In this document: one piece after another, positions 24,378 to 33,423 of the stretch
How positions within the stretch are numbered: the stretch's first letter is position 1
Layout of the letters: every line of letters begins with the position of its first letter
Assembly (NCBI RefSeq): GCF_001854405.1
Contig: NZ_CP017718.1
Span: forward strand, 186,001-250,000
Direction: 5' to 3'
DNA length: 64,000 nt
Origin: Hyphomonas sp. Mor2
GTDB taxonomy: Bacteria; Pseudomonadota; Alphaproteobacteria; Caulobacterales; Hyphomonadaceae
The notes under the pieces: generated by a model
The model's database searches: none
What the model was told of the DNA's origin: nothing
The model's input: only the letters and a program-made list of their open reading frames with translations
Program-made: the position numbers and the translations under genes

Positions 24378-24965
24378 ATGTCGAAACTCTACTTCACCTA
24401 TAGCGCCATGAATGCCGGGAAGTCGGCAATCCTGTTGCAGGCAGCCTACAATTATCGTGAGCGCGGGATGGAGGTCATGTTGTGGACCTCTGGGCATTAC
24501 GGCGCTGAGCCGGGCACTATGTCAGGCGAGATCGAGTCCCGGATCGGGTTGAATGCTGAAGCGCACCTTTATCGGGGCGACACCGATCTGTTCTCGGCGA
24601 TCTCTGCGCAACATTCGGACACACCGCTGAGCGCAATCTTCTTTGATGAGGCGCAGTTTCTGACCAAGGATCAGGTCTGGCAGCTCGCCCGTGTCGGCGA
24701 TCAACTGAAACTTCCCGTGCTGTGCTATGGCTTGCGAACGGATTTTCAGGGCGAGCTGTTCGAGGGCTCATCAGCGCTGCTCGCAATCGCGGACGACCTG
24801 CGCGAGGCGCGCACGATCTGTCATTGCGGCAAGAAGGCCACGATGACCGCGCGCATGGATGAGGCCGGCAACGCGTTGACCGAAGGGGCGCAAGTGAGCG
24901 TCGGCAAGGAAGTGTATGTCTCCCTCTGCCGGTTTCACTGGGAGGAGGCGCTGGGCCGGACCTGA
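24378..24965 (+). CDS. tdk: Thymidine kinase
   Basis: Phosphorylates thymidine for dTTP salvage. The 195-residue product is a type II kinase: P-loop YSAMNAGKSA near the start, IFFDEAQFLTKDQV (Walker B with the catalytic Glu), CYGLRTDFQGE, and a zinc-binding lasso region with CHCGKKATM and CRFHW. The ATG at 24378 is chosen because the conserved protein starts there, although the ribosome-binding site is weak. It lies 62 bp after tRNA-Leu. Confidence 0.94.
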   Translation: MSKLYFTYSAMNAGKSAILLQAAYNYRERGMEVMLWTSGHYGAEPGTMSGEIESRIGLNAEAHLYRGDTDLFSAISAQHSDTPLSAIFFDEAQFLTKDQVWQLARVGDQLKLPVLCYGLRTDFQGELFEGSSALLAIADDLREARTICHCGKKATMTARMDEAGNALTEGAQVSVGKEVYVSLCRFHWEEALGRT

Positions 24966-25051
24966 AACAGACGGCAGGCCTTATTTGCATGCCTATTCCT
25001 GCCACAATGAGTCTTTACTCACTAAGGCTCCGGTAGCGTAGGGAGTCGATC

Positions 25052-25594
25052 ATGACTCGAAAGAATGGTGTCAGAAACAGCCTGATTTGCGGTTTGCTCG
25101 CGATTGCCACCTTTATCGGCATCGGCCTGGCGGCGAGCGCACAAGCGACACCGGGCTCGGCCGAGATCGATTATGACGGCTTCATGGAGCTGAGCGGCGA
25201 GGTCTGGGAAATGCGCGAAAAGCGCCTTCTGACTTTGGACGATTTCAATGCCATGGCCGCTGAGCCGAACACGATCATCCTCGACGCGCGCAGTCGATAT
25301 GCCTTTGAAATGGGCCATATAGACGGCGCCGTGAACCTGCCTTTCTCCGACTTCACCGATGAGAAACTGGCAGAAGTGATCCCGAACAAGGACACGCGCG
25401 TGCTGATCTATTGCAACAACAATTTCACCGATGATGCCGAGCCGATTCCGTTGAAACGCATCTCGCTGGCGCTGAACATTCCGACCTTCATCAATCTCTA
25501 TGGTTATGGCTATGAGAATATCTATGAGCTCGGTGTGCTGACCGAGACCACGAACGCAAATGTGAACTGGGTCGCAGGTGAATTCCCGCTCTGA
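25052..25594 (+). CDS. Exported rhodanese-like protein
   Basis: The 180-residue product has a signal peptide (ending near ASAQA) and one rhodanese domain: TIILDARSRYAFEMGHIDGAVNLPFSDF and the active-site loop beginning IYCNNNF, with the sulfur-accepting Cys. The loop sequence CNNNFTDDAEP differs from classic thiosulfate sulfurtransferases, so the donor is unclear. It probably acts in the periplasm. It converges on the gene at 25613, with a hairpin between them. Confidence 0.88.
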   Translation: MTRKNGVRNSLICGLLAIATFIGIGLAASAQATPGSAEIDYDGFMELSGEVWEMREKRLLTLDDFNAMAAEPNTIILDARSRYAFEMGHIDGAVNLPFSDFTDEKLAEVIPNKDTRVLIYCNNNFTDDAEPIPLKRISLALNIPTFINLYGYGYENIYELGVLTETTNANVNWVAGEFPL

Positions 25595-25624
25595 GCTGGC
25601 CTTTCCATCACCTCAGGGCCAGCT
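25594..25624. terminator. Hairpin between convergent genes
   Basis: AGCTGGCC (25594-25601) pairs with GGCCAGCT (25617-25624) around a 15-base loop. It spans the two stop codons of convergent genes and could terminate transcription from both sides. There is no T-tract, so the call is weak. Confidence 0.35.
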
Positions 25625-26074
25625 TGTAACCCGGCATCGATTGTCTTTGAGCGTGGTGCCTTTGGTCTTATATTTGATCGTGTCGCCACTCGATCTGAAG
25701 ATAACTTTCTTATCCTTTCTGCAGCTTTCATTTGTCCCGTACGCGATTTCGACATAGCCCCAGACTTCGCGGCCTTCGGCGATATAGCCATACTGATCCA
25801 AGCATCCTTGCCCGCCGTCTTTGACGAACATTTTGTCTGTGAGGAAGTAGGTTGTTGAGTCATTTTCGAACAGATTGACGCTATCGATACCGCTCGGGCG
25901 CACTTTGCAATTTGAGCCATCCTCCAGATTGTAGCGGATGTAGAATTGCGCCGTGTAGCCGCCATCATTCGTGTATTTCATCTTGCTGGCCTTCACCTCA
26001 CTGGCCAAAGACGGGCTTGCCAAGCCGATTCCGAATAGGACCAGGATCAAGGTTCTGGAAAGTGTGCACGACAT
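25613..26074 (-). CDS. Hypothetical secreted protein
   Basis: I do not recognise this 153-residue protein. It has a clear signal peptide (ILVLFGIGLASPSLASE). The mature part is Tyr/Lys/Asp-rich with four cysteines (in GSNCKV, QGCLD, ESCRK, DNRCRV), probably a disulfide-bonded beta-rich periplasmic or secreted protein. GGAG lies 8 bp before the ATG. It converges on the rhodanese gene. Confidence 0.75.
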   Translation of the reverse strand: MSCTLSRTLILVLFGIGLASPSLASEVKASKMKYTNDGGYTAQFYIRYNLEDGSNCKVRPSGIDSVNLFENDSTTYFLTDKMFVKDGGQGCLDQYGYIAEGREVWGYVEIAYGTNESCRKDKKVIFRSSGDTIKYKTKGTTLKDNRCRVTSWP

Positions 26075-26289
26075 TGAGAGCGCTCCGTCATAAATTCAAT
26101 TTCATGCAGTTTGCCCGTGAGGCGCAGCGGCCTCTACTGTCGGTTTTGTCAGGTTCTACCAGCCGAATCGTGGTCAGAGCGAAGTTCCGTGAATAGTTTT
26201 AGCTCTGCTAATGCGTTCATTCGACCTCTTGTACTCTGCGATGAGATCATACAAATGCGCCGCTGAAGATTTGTTCCAAGGAGGACGCC

Positions 26290-27102
26290 TTGTCTGCCAC
26301 TGCCGAAGCGCCCGCGAAAAAAGTGAATCCGAACGCGCCGACCGAAGAGACGGTGCTGTCGGTGCATCACTATACCGATCGCCTGTTCAAGTTCACGATC
26401 ACGCGGCCTGCAAGCTTCCGGTTCCGCTCCGGGGAATTCATCATGATCGGCCTGATGGGCGATAATGGGAAACCTCTGCTGCGGGCCTATTCAGTTGCCA
26501 GCCCGAATTGGGATGACACGCTGGAATTCTATTCGATCAAAGTGCCGGACGGCCCTTTGACCTCGAAGCTGCAGAAGATTCAGGTCGGCGACAAGGTTCT
26601 GCTGGGCAAGAAACCCGTTGGGACGCTCGTGCATGACGCGCTGGTGCCTGGCAAGCGGCTCTATTGCTTCTCGACGGGCACGGGCTTCGCACCATTTGCG
26701 AGCATCCTGCGCGATCCCGAGACATACGAAAAATTCGACGAGGTCATTCTCACGCATACGTGCCGCGATGTGGCGGAGCTGGCTTATTCGCGAGAGACGG
26801 TCGATACGTTCCTGAACGATCCTGTTATTGGCGAGCTTGGACAAGGCAAATTGCGCCTGTATCAGACTTGCACACGCGAAGATTTTGAAAAGAAGGGCCG
26901 CGTCACGGACCTCATTCGCTCGGGCAAATTGTTCGAGGATCTGGACGTCCCACGCCTCGATCCGGCGACTGACCGGGCGATGATTTGCGGCTCGATCGAC
27001 ATGACCAAAGAGCTGAAAGGTCTTATGGAAGAGCATGGCCTGAAAGAAGGCTCAAATGCCGAGCCGGCCGACTTTGTCATTGAACGGGCTTTTGTCGGTT
27101 AG
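26290..27102 (+). CDS. fpr: Ferredoxin--NADP+ reductase
   Basis: This FAD enzyme moves electrons between NADPH and ferredoxin or flavodoxin. The 270-residue product shows the FAD motif RAYSVASP, the NADP loop FSTGTGFAPFASI, LTHTCRDVAELAY and a C-terminal VIERAFVG, as in the short bacterial FPR class. The start is TTG at 26290, supported by AAGGAGG 5 bp upstream; no ATG fits. The last 26 bp overlap the convergent gene at 27077. In this window it is a possible electron source for sulfite reductase, which is inference. Confidence 0.93.
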   Translation: MSATAEAPAKKVNPNAPTEETVLSVHHYTDRLFKFTITRPASFRFRSGEFIMIGLMGDNGKPLLRAYSVASPNWDDTLEFYSIKVPDGPLTSKLQKIQVGDKVLLGKKPVGTLVHDALVPGKRLYCFSTGTGFAPFASILRDPETYEKFDEVILTHTCRDVAELAYSRETVDTFLNDPVIGELGQGKLRLYQTCTREDFEKKGRVTDLIRSGKLFEDLDVPRLDPATDRAMICGSIDMTKELKGLMEEHGLKEGSNAEPADFVIERAFVG

Positions 27103-27442
27103 ACCGCGCGCGACGCTCTGCAGCCTCTCGGCCAAATACCGGGGTTTCGGACGACAAATCCCAGTAGTCGAATCGCCACCAGATCACCGCGATGGGAACA
27201 ATTGCGGGCACGAGGTTTATGAACGCTAAGACCTGGACGCTCGAGGCGTTCGTTTCGTTTGAACTAAAAACGGCGCTTGCCGCTAATAGTGGAACGTAAA
27301 GAAACACAATGCCGATTGGCCAAATCTTGTGCGTGCCTGGCCTCATTCGCTTCGCGATCTGGTGTACTGTAAATACCTGCACCGCCAGAACACCCAAAAA
27401 GGTAAAAACTGCGAACATTGCGAAGAAAGCGAGAGGCAGCAT
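27077..27442 (-). CDS. Hypothetical small membrane protein
   Basis: The 121-residue product has three hydrophobic segments (residues ~2-24, ~42-60, ~70-90) and a basic tail. The family is not recognised. It overlaps the 3' end of fpr by 26 bp in convergent orientation, and no clear ribosome-binding site precedes the ATG. The hydrophobic pattern supports a real gene, but moderately. Confidence 0.55.
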   Translation of the reverse strand: MLPLAFFAMFAVFTFLGVLAVQVFTVHQIAKRMRPGTHKIWPIGIVFLYVPLLAASAVFSSNETNASSVQVLAFINLVPAIVPIAVIWWRFDYWDLSSETPVFGREAAERRARSNRQKPVQ

Positions 27443-27514
27443 ATCTATATTCTAATGGGCCCAGCTCTATTGATCAATTAAGCTCGGATGGAGCTTGGAT
27501 GCAGGAGAGAAAAT

Positions 27515-27982
27515 ATGCTGTCTGTCCGGGATTTCACACCTCAAGACGCCTCCGCCTTTCGCGATCTCAACCTCGCCTGGGTGGAAGCCTACTTCACCGT
27601 TGAAGCTGAAGACCGCGCCCAGCTCGAGGATCCGCGGACCCACATTCTCGACAAAGGCGGCGCCATTCTGATGGCGGAGCTGGATGGTGAATCGGTCGGA
27701 ACGGTCGGTCTTGTCCCGGGACATGGGGCGCGCGTTTTGGAGCTCATCAAGATGTCGGCACGCAGCGATCTTCAGGGCAAGGGGATTGGCCGGGCGCTGA
27801 TGGAGGCCGCGGTCGCAAAGGCGCGAGATATGGGCGCCGTGCAGATCTGGCTGGAAACAAACACCAAGCTCGAAGCGGCGTTGGCGCTTTATCGAAAGTC
27901 CGGATTTCGCGAGCTTTCGGGAGATGAACTGACAGCCACGCCGTATGATCGGTGCAACTGTCAGATGCTGCTGGATTTATAG
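27515..27982 (+). CDS. GNAT-family N-acetyltransferase
   Basis: The 155-residue product has the GNAT fold: motif A in ELIKMSARSDLQGKGIGRALMEAA with the acetyl-CoA loop, WLETNTKLEAALALYRKSGF at the end, and AELDGESVGTVGLV before. The acceptor is unknown. Start chosen at 27515 because AGGAGA lies 7-12 bp upstream. The residues from an earlier start at 27488 do not belong to the fold. Confidence 0.88.
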   Translation: MLSVRDFTPQDASAFRDLNLAWVEAYFTVEAEDRAQLEDPRTHILDKGGAILMAELDGESVGTVGLVPGHGARVLELIKMSARSDLQGKGIGRALMEAAVAKARDMGAVQIWLETNTKLEAALALYRKSGFRELSGDELTATPYDRCNCQMLLDL

Positions 27983-27995
27983 AAACAGTGTTTCA

Positions 27996-28027
27996 TCCCG
28001 GTGAGGCCTGCGCAGGCGTCACCGGGA
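27996..28027. terminator. 16-bp-arm hairpin between convergent genes
   Basis: A 32-bp near-perfect palindrome of the form TCCCGGTGA-GCCTG-CAGGC-TCACCGGGA has one G-G mismatch. It sits in the 67-bp gap between the convergent acetyltransferase and outer-membrane protein genes. It is probably a bidirectional terminator or a dispersed REP-type element; there is no T-tract. Confidence 0.5.
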
Positions 28028-28049
28028 CGAATTGGTTCAACCGGTTTCC

Positions 28050-28826
28050 TTACTTCCCAAACCCGTAAACCAGCGACACACGGCTGATTGTGTCGGTGTC
28101 TTCGAACCCGACAACCGGATCTGTATCGTGACGTACTTCAAATGAGATACGTGCTGACAGGGCATTGGTCAGCGAGGCCGTCACGGCCGAGATGTTGCCG
28201 ATTTGCGTGGAGGTATCTGCATAAACCACGCTGGTATCATTGGTGAAGCTGACATTCTCATTGAACGCATGCGCGAAGTTGGACTGCGCCGTCGCACCAA
28301 AGGATTCCTCGGTCATGGCCGGGGTGATGATGGTGGCGGGCACGACGCTTGTGTCGAGCACGGCTTCGATCTCATCAATCTTCAGACCCGGGCCGCCGCG
28401 CACCGTCCACTGAGTGGCGTCGCCGTTCAGGATCTCATAGCCGAGACCGCCGCCGATAAAAGTGCGGGATTCAAACCCTGAAAACTCGTCGCGCTCATAG
28501 GTGAGCTGACCGAAGCCGAACAGGCGATCATTGATCTGGCGATCAAGATTGGTGCCGAGGAAGATGCGATTCTTGGTTTCTAGGCCATCCGTCTCGCCAT
28601 AATCAGCGGTCGCCTGAAACCCAATGGTCCAGACATTCATCTCGCGGGCCACGTCCAGACCGAGACCAATGTCCGTGGTTTCAGTGTTGCCAGTGGTTGT
28701 GCCGGCGCTGAGCGAGCCTTCGCCACTCCAGCCATTGCTGGCCGTTTCGTCCTGGGCGTGAACGGGCAGGGCCAGCGTCATTGCACCGGCAAAAGCTGCG
28801 AATTGCAGAAACTGGGAGAATTTCAT
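28050..28826 (-). CDS. DUF481-type outer membrane beta-barrel protein
   Basis: The 258-residue product has a signal peptide ending at PVHAQ. A beta-barrel domain like YdiY/DUF481 follows: WSGEGSLSAGTTTGNTETTDIGLGL, then alternating strands such as NRIFLGTNLDRQINDRLFGFGQLTYERDEF, and a C-terminal SLVYGFGK. Members of the family are salt-induced outer-membrane proteins of unknown function. AGGAG lies 7 bp before the ATG at 28826, so that start is preferred over 28832. Confidence 0.88.
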   Translation of the reverse strand: MKFSQFLQFAAFAGAMTLALPVHAQDETASNGWSGEGSLSAGTTTGNTETTDIGLGLDVAREMNVWTIGFQATADYGETDGLETKNRIFLGTNLDRQINDRLFGFGQLTYERDEFSGFESRTFIGGGLGYEILNGDATQWTVRGGPGLKIDEIEAVLDTSVVPATIITPAMTEESFGATAQSNFAHAFNENVSFTNDTSVVYADTSTQIGNISAVTASLTNALSARISFEVRHDTDPVVGFEDTDTISRVSLVYGFGK

Positions 28827-28900
28827 GATCATGCTCCTATGAGGTTAAGCGCGCGCGACATGCCTCGTGAAACATGAATCTCCAATGAATTAGCGCAGGT

Positions 28901-29992
28901 TTAGCTGCCGATCTGCCCGCGGTGTCGTAATTTTGCATCGGCGAGGACGCAGGCCAGCATGGCCTCAGCCACCGGGACCGCGCGGATGCCGACGCAAGGG
29001 TCGTGGCGCCCTTTGGTGCGGACATCGACCTCTTCACCGTCGCGCGTGACCGATTTGGTCTCGGTCAGGATGGAAGAGGTGGGCTTGATGGCCACGCGGA
29101 CCACGATGTCCTGACCCGTCGAAAGGCCGCCCGCGACGCCGCCATTATTGTTCGACAGGAAGCGCACGCCATCATTGCCCATGCGCATTTCGTCGGCATT
29201 CTGCTCGCCGGTGAAGGCGGCTGCGTCGAAGCCCGCGCCGATTTCGACGCCCTTGGCGGCGTTGATGCTCATCATCGCTGCGCCGAGTTCGCTGTCCAGT
29301 TTGCCATAGATGGGCGCGCCCCAGCCGGCCGGGAGCCCCGAAGCCTGCACTTCGACCACGGCCCCGACCGAAGATCCGGATTTCCGGATCTCGTCCAGAT
29401 AGCTCTCCCAGGTTTGCGCCATGGTCGCATCCGGGCACCAGAAGGGATTGTCGCCCGTCTTGTCCCAATCCCACGTGTCGCGGTTGACCTTGTGTTCCCC
29501 GATCTGCACCACGGCGCCTCGGATCTGGATCTCATCGCCCAGAACCCGCCGCGCCACCGCGCCGGCAGCCACGCGCATAGCGGTTTCGCGCGCGGAACTG
29601 CGACCGCCTCCGCGATAATCGCGCACACCATACTTCTGGTCATAGGTATAGTCGGCATGACCCGGGCGGTAACGATCACGGATTTCGGAATAGTCTTTCG
29701 AGCGCTGATCAACATTTTCGATCATCAGACTGATGGGCGTTCCGGTCGTTACCGGGCCATCGGTGCGGTCGTCTTCAAACACGCCGGACAGGATTTTCAC
29801 CTGATCTGGCTCACGGCGCTGGGTGACAAATCGACTGGTGCCCGGACGACGCTGATCCAGGAATTGCTGTATCCACGGAGCATCCAGCGGCAATCCAGGT
29901 GGGCAGCCATCGACGACGCAGCCAATCGCGGGCCCATGTGACTCGCCCCAACTTGTCACACGAAACAAATGACCAAATGTGTTATGCGACAT
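28901..29992 (-). CDS. aroC: Chorismate synthase
   Basis: Converts 5-enolpyruvylshikimate-3-phosphate to chorismate with reduced FMN, the last common step to aromatic amino acids. The 363 residues begin [20 protein letters not shown] and carry the signatures [48 protein letters not shown] and [17 protein letters not shown]. Complete, of normal length. It diverges from pdxH over 90 bp. Confidence 0.96.
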   Translation of the reverse strand: MSHNTFGHLFRVTSWGESHGPAIGCVVDGCPPGLPLDAPWIQQFLDQRRPGTSRFVTQRREPDQVKILSGVFEDDRTDGPVTTGTPISLMIENVDQRSKDYSEIRDRYRPGHADYTYDQKYGVRDYRGGGRSSARETAMRVAAGAVARRVLGDEIQIRGAVVQIGEHKVNRDTWDWDKTGDNPFWCPDATMAQTWESYLDEIRKSGSSVGAVVEVQASGLPAGWGAPIYGKLDSELGAAMMSINAAKGVEIGAGFDAAAFTGEQNADEMRMGNDGVRFLSNNNGGVAGGLSTGQDIVVRVAIKPTSSILTETKSVTRDGEEVDVRTKGRHDPCVGIRAVPVAEAMLACVLADAKLRHRGQIGS

Positions 29993-30082
29993 GAGGACTG
30001 ATCCGTAATTACTTCAAGGCGGTCTCCTATATGCAAATACGACGCCTGCCAAACCCCTAACCAACACAGCCGGAAAACGCCG

Positions 30083-30748
30083 ATGACCGATGTGCCTGTT
30101 TCAATCCCGAAAAGCCCAAGTGCGGAGGATTATGCCGCTGAAGGCGATCGGCCACTCATCCCGGACGTTGAGGAGCCATATGCCTTGCTTGAGGCCTGGC
30201 TGCGCGACGCCAACGTGCATGAGCCAAATGACAGCTCGGCCATGTCATTGGCGACGGTCGATTCTAGCGGCATGCCGGATGTCCGCATCGTTCTTCTGCG
30301 CGGGTTGTCGCCCGAAGACGGATTTCAATTCTATACCAATTATGACAGCGCCAAGGGCGAACAGCTGGCCGCACATCCAAACGCGGCGCTTTGTTTTCAC
30401 TGGAAAAGTCTGCGCCGGCAGGTTCGCGTCCGTGGCACGATCGAAAAGAGTTCAGCCGAGCAATCCGATGCCTACTTTCGCGCACGTGCGCCTCAATCGC
30501 GAATTGCTGCGATTGCCTCCGATCAATCTCGCCCCCTGAGCGACCGCGATGTTTTCGATCAGCGGGTGGCCGAAATCAGCTCGATCTATGGCGATGATGA
30601 TGACATTCCGCGACCCGAGCATTGGGGCGGCTACAAACTCATGCCGACAGAAGTGGAGTTCTGGCAGGATCAGGCCTTTCGCATGCATGATCGGCTGAAG
30701 CTGGTGCGCACGGGCAAAGGTTGGACCCGGACCCGGCTTTATCCTTAG
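30083..30748 (+). CDS. pdxH: Pyridoxamine 5'-phosphate oxidase
   Basis: Oxidises pyridoxamine or pyridoxine phosphate to pyridoxal 5'-phosphate with FMN. The 221-residue product shows the FMN-binding PDVRIVLLRG, FQFYTNYDSAKGEQLAAHPNAAL, RQVRVRGTIEKSS, SDQSRPLSDR and the signature FWQDQAFRMHDRL ending RTRLYP. It heads a plus-strand run of genes reaching tlyA, though the 62-bp gap to the next gene leaves operon membership open. Confidence 0.95.
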   Translation: MTDVPVSIPKSPSAEDYAAEGDRPLIPDVEEPYALLEAWLRDANVHEPNDSSAMSLATVDSSGMPDVRIVLLRGLSPEDGFQFYTNYDSAKGEQLAAHPNAALCFHWKSLRRQVRVRGTIEKSSAEQSDAYFRARAPQSRIAAIASDQSRPLSDRDVFDQRVAEISSIYGDDDDIPRPEHWGGYKLMPTEVEFWQDQAFRMHDRLKLVRTGKGWTRTRLYP

Positions 30749-30810
30749 CCTTTGCAAATTCTGATCGACATCTAGGTTTCCTGGTTCAAGCCTTCGATCA
30801 GGAGACAACA

Positions 30811-31620
30811 ATGACCGAGCTCAGCGCATATCAGGGAAAAACCGCCATTGTGACCGGCGCGGGAGACGGAATTGGTGAAATGCTGGCACGCCAACTCGCC
30901 GCCGCTGGGATGGTCGTCGGCGTTCAGGATATCCGCGCCGAAGCGGCAGAGCGCGTCGCCGGCGAGATTGGTGCAGGGGCCTTCCCGCTCGTCTTTGACG
31001 TCTCGGATCGCGATGCCTGTTTCGCCGCGGCCGAAGAAGCAGCCTCTCGCGGTCCCCTCAATCTGCTCTGGATCAATGCCGGTGTGGGGGTTGGTTCGCC
31101 CATTCTGTCCGGCAAACAGAGGGCCATCGAATGGGCGCTGGATGTGAATGTTCGCGGCGTGATCTGGACGGCGCAGGCATTCGCGCCATTGATGCAGGAG
31201 GCTGATGGACCGCGTCATGTCGGGGTCACCGCTTCAACCGCGGCGCTGCGACGGCCAGAAGGGGATTTCCCGCTCTATGCCACGACAAAACACGCGACCT
31301 TTGCCGTTGCCGAAGCCTTGAAAGGCGAACTCGCCGCACTCGACATTGCCACGACAATCCTCTGCCCCGGCCTGCTCAATACCAGGATCTGGGACGGCGC
31401 CAAGGCCCGGCCCGAGCGGTTTGGCGGCGTCCGGCATATGGATCCCTCCATTTCCAGAATGTGGGACGAGGCCAAGGCTCCTGAGGTGATGTGGCCGGAG
31501 ATTGCGCGCGTGATTGGACAAGGCGGCGGCTATCTGGTCTGTTCCACCGATCAAGGCGGGACCAAAGCGGCGTTTGAACAGCGCACGCAGGAGATCTCGG
31601 CGAGCATTGTGGAGGTTTGA
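30811..31620 (+). CDS. Short-chain dehydrogenase/reductase
   Basis: The 269-residue product has the Rossmann motif TGAGDGIGEMLA, the active-site tyrosine and lysine as YATTKHA, the upstream Thr-Ala-Ser TASTAAL in place of Ser, and CPGLLNTRIWD. The substrate is unknown. CAGGAG at 30799 supports the ATG at 30811; an earlier in-frame start at 30721 would overlap the end of pdxH with non-SDR sequence. It is followed after 3 bp by the DUF4345 gene. Confidence 0.92.
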   Translation: MTELSAYQGKTAIVTGAGDGIGEMLARQLAAAGMVVGVQDIRAEAAERVAGEIGAGAFPLVFDVSDRDACFAAAEEAASRGPLNLLWINAGVGVGSPILSGKQRAIEWALDVNVRGVIWTAQAFAPLMQEADGPRHVGVTASTAALRRPEGDFPLYATTKHATFAVAEALKGELAALDIATTILCPGLLNTRIWDGAKARPERFGGVRHMDPSISRMWDEAKAPEVMWPEIARVIGQGGGYLVCSTDQGGTKAAFEQRTQEISASIVEV

Positions 31621-31623
31621 TCA

Positions 31624-32010
31624 ATGAAACTCGGCTTACAGGTCGGACTGGGGATCTTATCCCTGATTCCGCTGGCGTTTTCGATTATGGGCGTTCTCAC
31701 CGGCGCCTCTTACTTCATGCCGGATGGCGGCTATCCGGAGGCGCTGGACAATCAGCTGCGCTATCTGTCGGCCATCTACATCCTGGTGACTTTGCTGCTC
31801 TGGTGGGCGATCCCCAATATTGAGAAGCATGGCACCATGCTCGCCTTTATCTGTGCCGCGATATTCTTTGGCGGAGTGGCGCGACTGATATCGCATCTGA
31901 CGCTCGGACCGGGGCAGCCGGAACAATTCGCGGGTATGATCCTGGAGCTGGCATCGCCAATTTTCCTGATCTGGCAAAGGCTGGTTGCGCGCAAGGCGAC
32001 TGCCGCCTAA
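31624..32010 (+). CDS. DUF4345 integral membrane protein
   Basis: The 128-residue product has four predicted transmembrane segments and the family pattern GVLTGASYFMPDGG, NQLRYLSAIYILVTLLLWW and FFGGVARLISHLTLG. The function is unknown. It starts 3 bp after the SDR stop, so coexpression is likely. A second DUF4345-like gene lies at 53177. Confidence 0.85.
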   Translation: MKLGLQVGLGILSLIPLAFSIMGVLTGASYFMPDGGYPEALDNQLRYLSAIYILVTLLLWWAIPNIEKHGTMLAFICAAIFFGGVARLISHLTLGPGQPEQFAGMILELASPIFLIWQRLVARKATAA

Positions 32011-32019
32011 ACGGCGGGC

Positions 32020-32688
32020 ATGACACTAAGACTCGCAATCTGGGACATGGACGGCACGATCGTGGACAGCCGCGATGTGATCCAGACCGCCATGGAACGC
32101 ACCTTCGAAACGCTCGGGCTCGAACCCCCAGCCTATGACCAAACGCGCAAGACGATCGGGCTGGGCCTGCAGGAAGCCTGTCAGATCCTGGCGCCGGACT
32201 ATCCGGATATCGATCTCCTGGCTGCGACTTACAAACAGGCTTTTGTCGCCCGCCGCGCGGAACCGACGTTCAAAGAACCCCTTTATGAGGGGGCGGTGGA
32301 AACGCTGGAGCGCCTCGCCAATGAAGGCTGGCTGATCGCCATGGCGACTGGCAAGTCCCATGCAGGCATTCGCGCGATATTCGACATGCACCCGCTGGCG
32401 CAATATTTCGATACGATCTGGTGCGCCGATGATGGCCCCGGCAAGCCGCATCCTTTCATGTGTCAAGAAGCGATGAAGGCGGTTGGAGCGGAGCCCCATC
32501 AAACACTGATCATTGGTGACGCGATTCATGACATTCGCATGGGCTTGAATGCTGGTATTCACACGCTTGGGGTGAGCTGGGGCTTCGGCACCGCTGACGA
32601 GCTTTCCGCATCCGGAGCGCATGAAGTGCATCATGATTATGCGTCTCTGAATTTGAGCCTGGACGCCTTTGCGGTGAGACTAAGCTAA
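32020..32688 (+). CDS. HAD-superfamily hydrolase (phosphoglycolate phosphatase-like)
   Basis: The 222-residue product has all HAD motifs: WDMDGTIVDS with the nucleophile Asp, MATGKSHAG, KPHP with the lysine, and IIGDAIHDIRMG. The helical cap between motifs one and two places it in subfamily IA. In related genomes this gene sits next to the ATP12 chaperone gene. Here they overlap by one base (stop and ATG share an A), indicating coupling. The substrate is unknown. Confidence 0.92.
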   Translation: MTLRLAIWDMDGTIVDSRDVIQTAMERTFETLGLEPPAYDQTRKTIGLGLQEACQILAPDYPDIDLLAATYKQAFVARRAEPTFKEPLYEGAVETLERLANEGWLIAMATGKSHAGIRAIFDMHPLAQYFDTIWCADDGPGKPHPFMCQEAMKAVGAEPHQTLIIGDAIHDIRMGLNAGIHTLGVSWGFGTADELSASGAHEVHHDYASLNLSLDAFAVRLS

Positions 32689-33398
32689 TGGACCATGTGA
32701 CCCGCCCGAAACGCTTCTACAAGGAGGCCGCCGCCGCACCGCAGGAGAACGGATTCGCGGTGGAGCTGGATGGTCGAGCCATCAAGACGCCGGCCAAGGC
32801 GACGTTGACCCTGCCGACGGAGGCGCTCGCGCAGGCCATTGCTGATGAATGGGCAGAGCAGGGCGAAACCCTCGATCTGCAAGCCATGACGCTGACCCGG
32901 CTCGCCAATGTCGCACTCGACCGCACGCCGGAGACACGCGCGGACCTGGCAGACGAGCTCGCCCGATATGCCGGAACGGATGTAACCTGTTACCTTGCCG
33001 AGGCGCCCAGCGCCTTGCGAGAGCGACAGGAAGCAGCTTGGAAGCCCTGGAGGGAGTGGGCCGGGCAGGAGCTCGGCGTGGTTCTGGTTCCGGTTGTCGG
33101 CCTGATGGCCAGTCCGCAGCCGCAAGCCAGTCTGGACGCGGTGCGCGACCATGCGCTCACTCTGGACGATTTCCGGCTCACGGCGCTGACCTGGGCTTGC
33201 AGCCTGCTCGGCTCGGCGGTGCTGGCGCTTGCTGTCGAACGCGGCGCGCTGTCAGCGCCGGATGCCCTGAAGGCCTCTGTCGTGGATGAAGACTGGCAGA
33301 TCGAGCAGTGGGGCGAAGACGAGGAAGCCGTGCAGGTGCGCGCTGCCCGCGCGAAGGATGCCGCCGCCTTGCAAAGCTGGTTTGACGGCTTGTCGTAG
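32688..33398 (+). CDS. ATP12-family F1-ATPase assembly chaperone
   Basis: The 236-residue product matches the ATP12 family (KRFYKEAAAAP, FAVELDGRAIKTPAKATLTLPTEALAQAIADEW, MTLTRLANVALDRTP, DVTCYLAE, LTWACSLLGSAVLALA). In mitochondria ATP12 binds the F1 alpha subunit before assembly. Alphaproteobacterial homologues are thought to do the same in the cytosol. It is coupled to the HAD gene upstream and followed by tlyA after 25 bp. Confidence 0.92.
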   Translation: MDHVTRPKRFYKEAAAAPQENGFAVELDGRAIKTPAKATLTLPTEALAQAIADEWAEQGETLDLQAMTLTRLANVALDRTPETRADLADELARYAGTDVTCYLAEAPSALRERQEAAWKPWREWAGQELGVVLVPVVGLMASPQPQASLDAVRDHALTLDDFRLTALTWACSLLGSAVLALAVERGALSAPDALKASVVDEDWQIEQWGEDEEAVQVRAARAKDAAALQSWFDGLS

Positions 33399-33423
33399 AA
33401 CGCGTTTGCCGGAGGCCCGAGTG

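Noticed and set aside
29003..29941. 312-codon plus-strand frame opposite aroC
   Set aside because: It is antisense to chorismate synthase and has no ribosome-binding site or recognisable domain.
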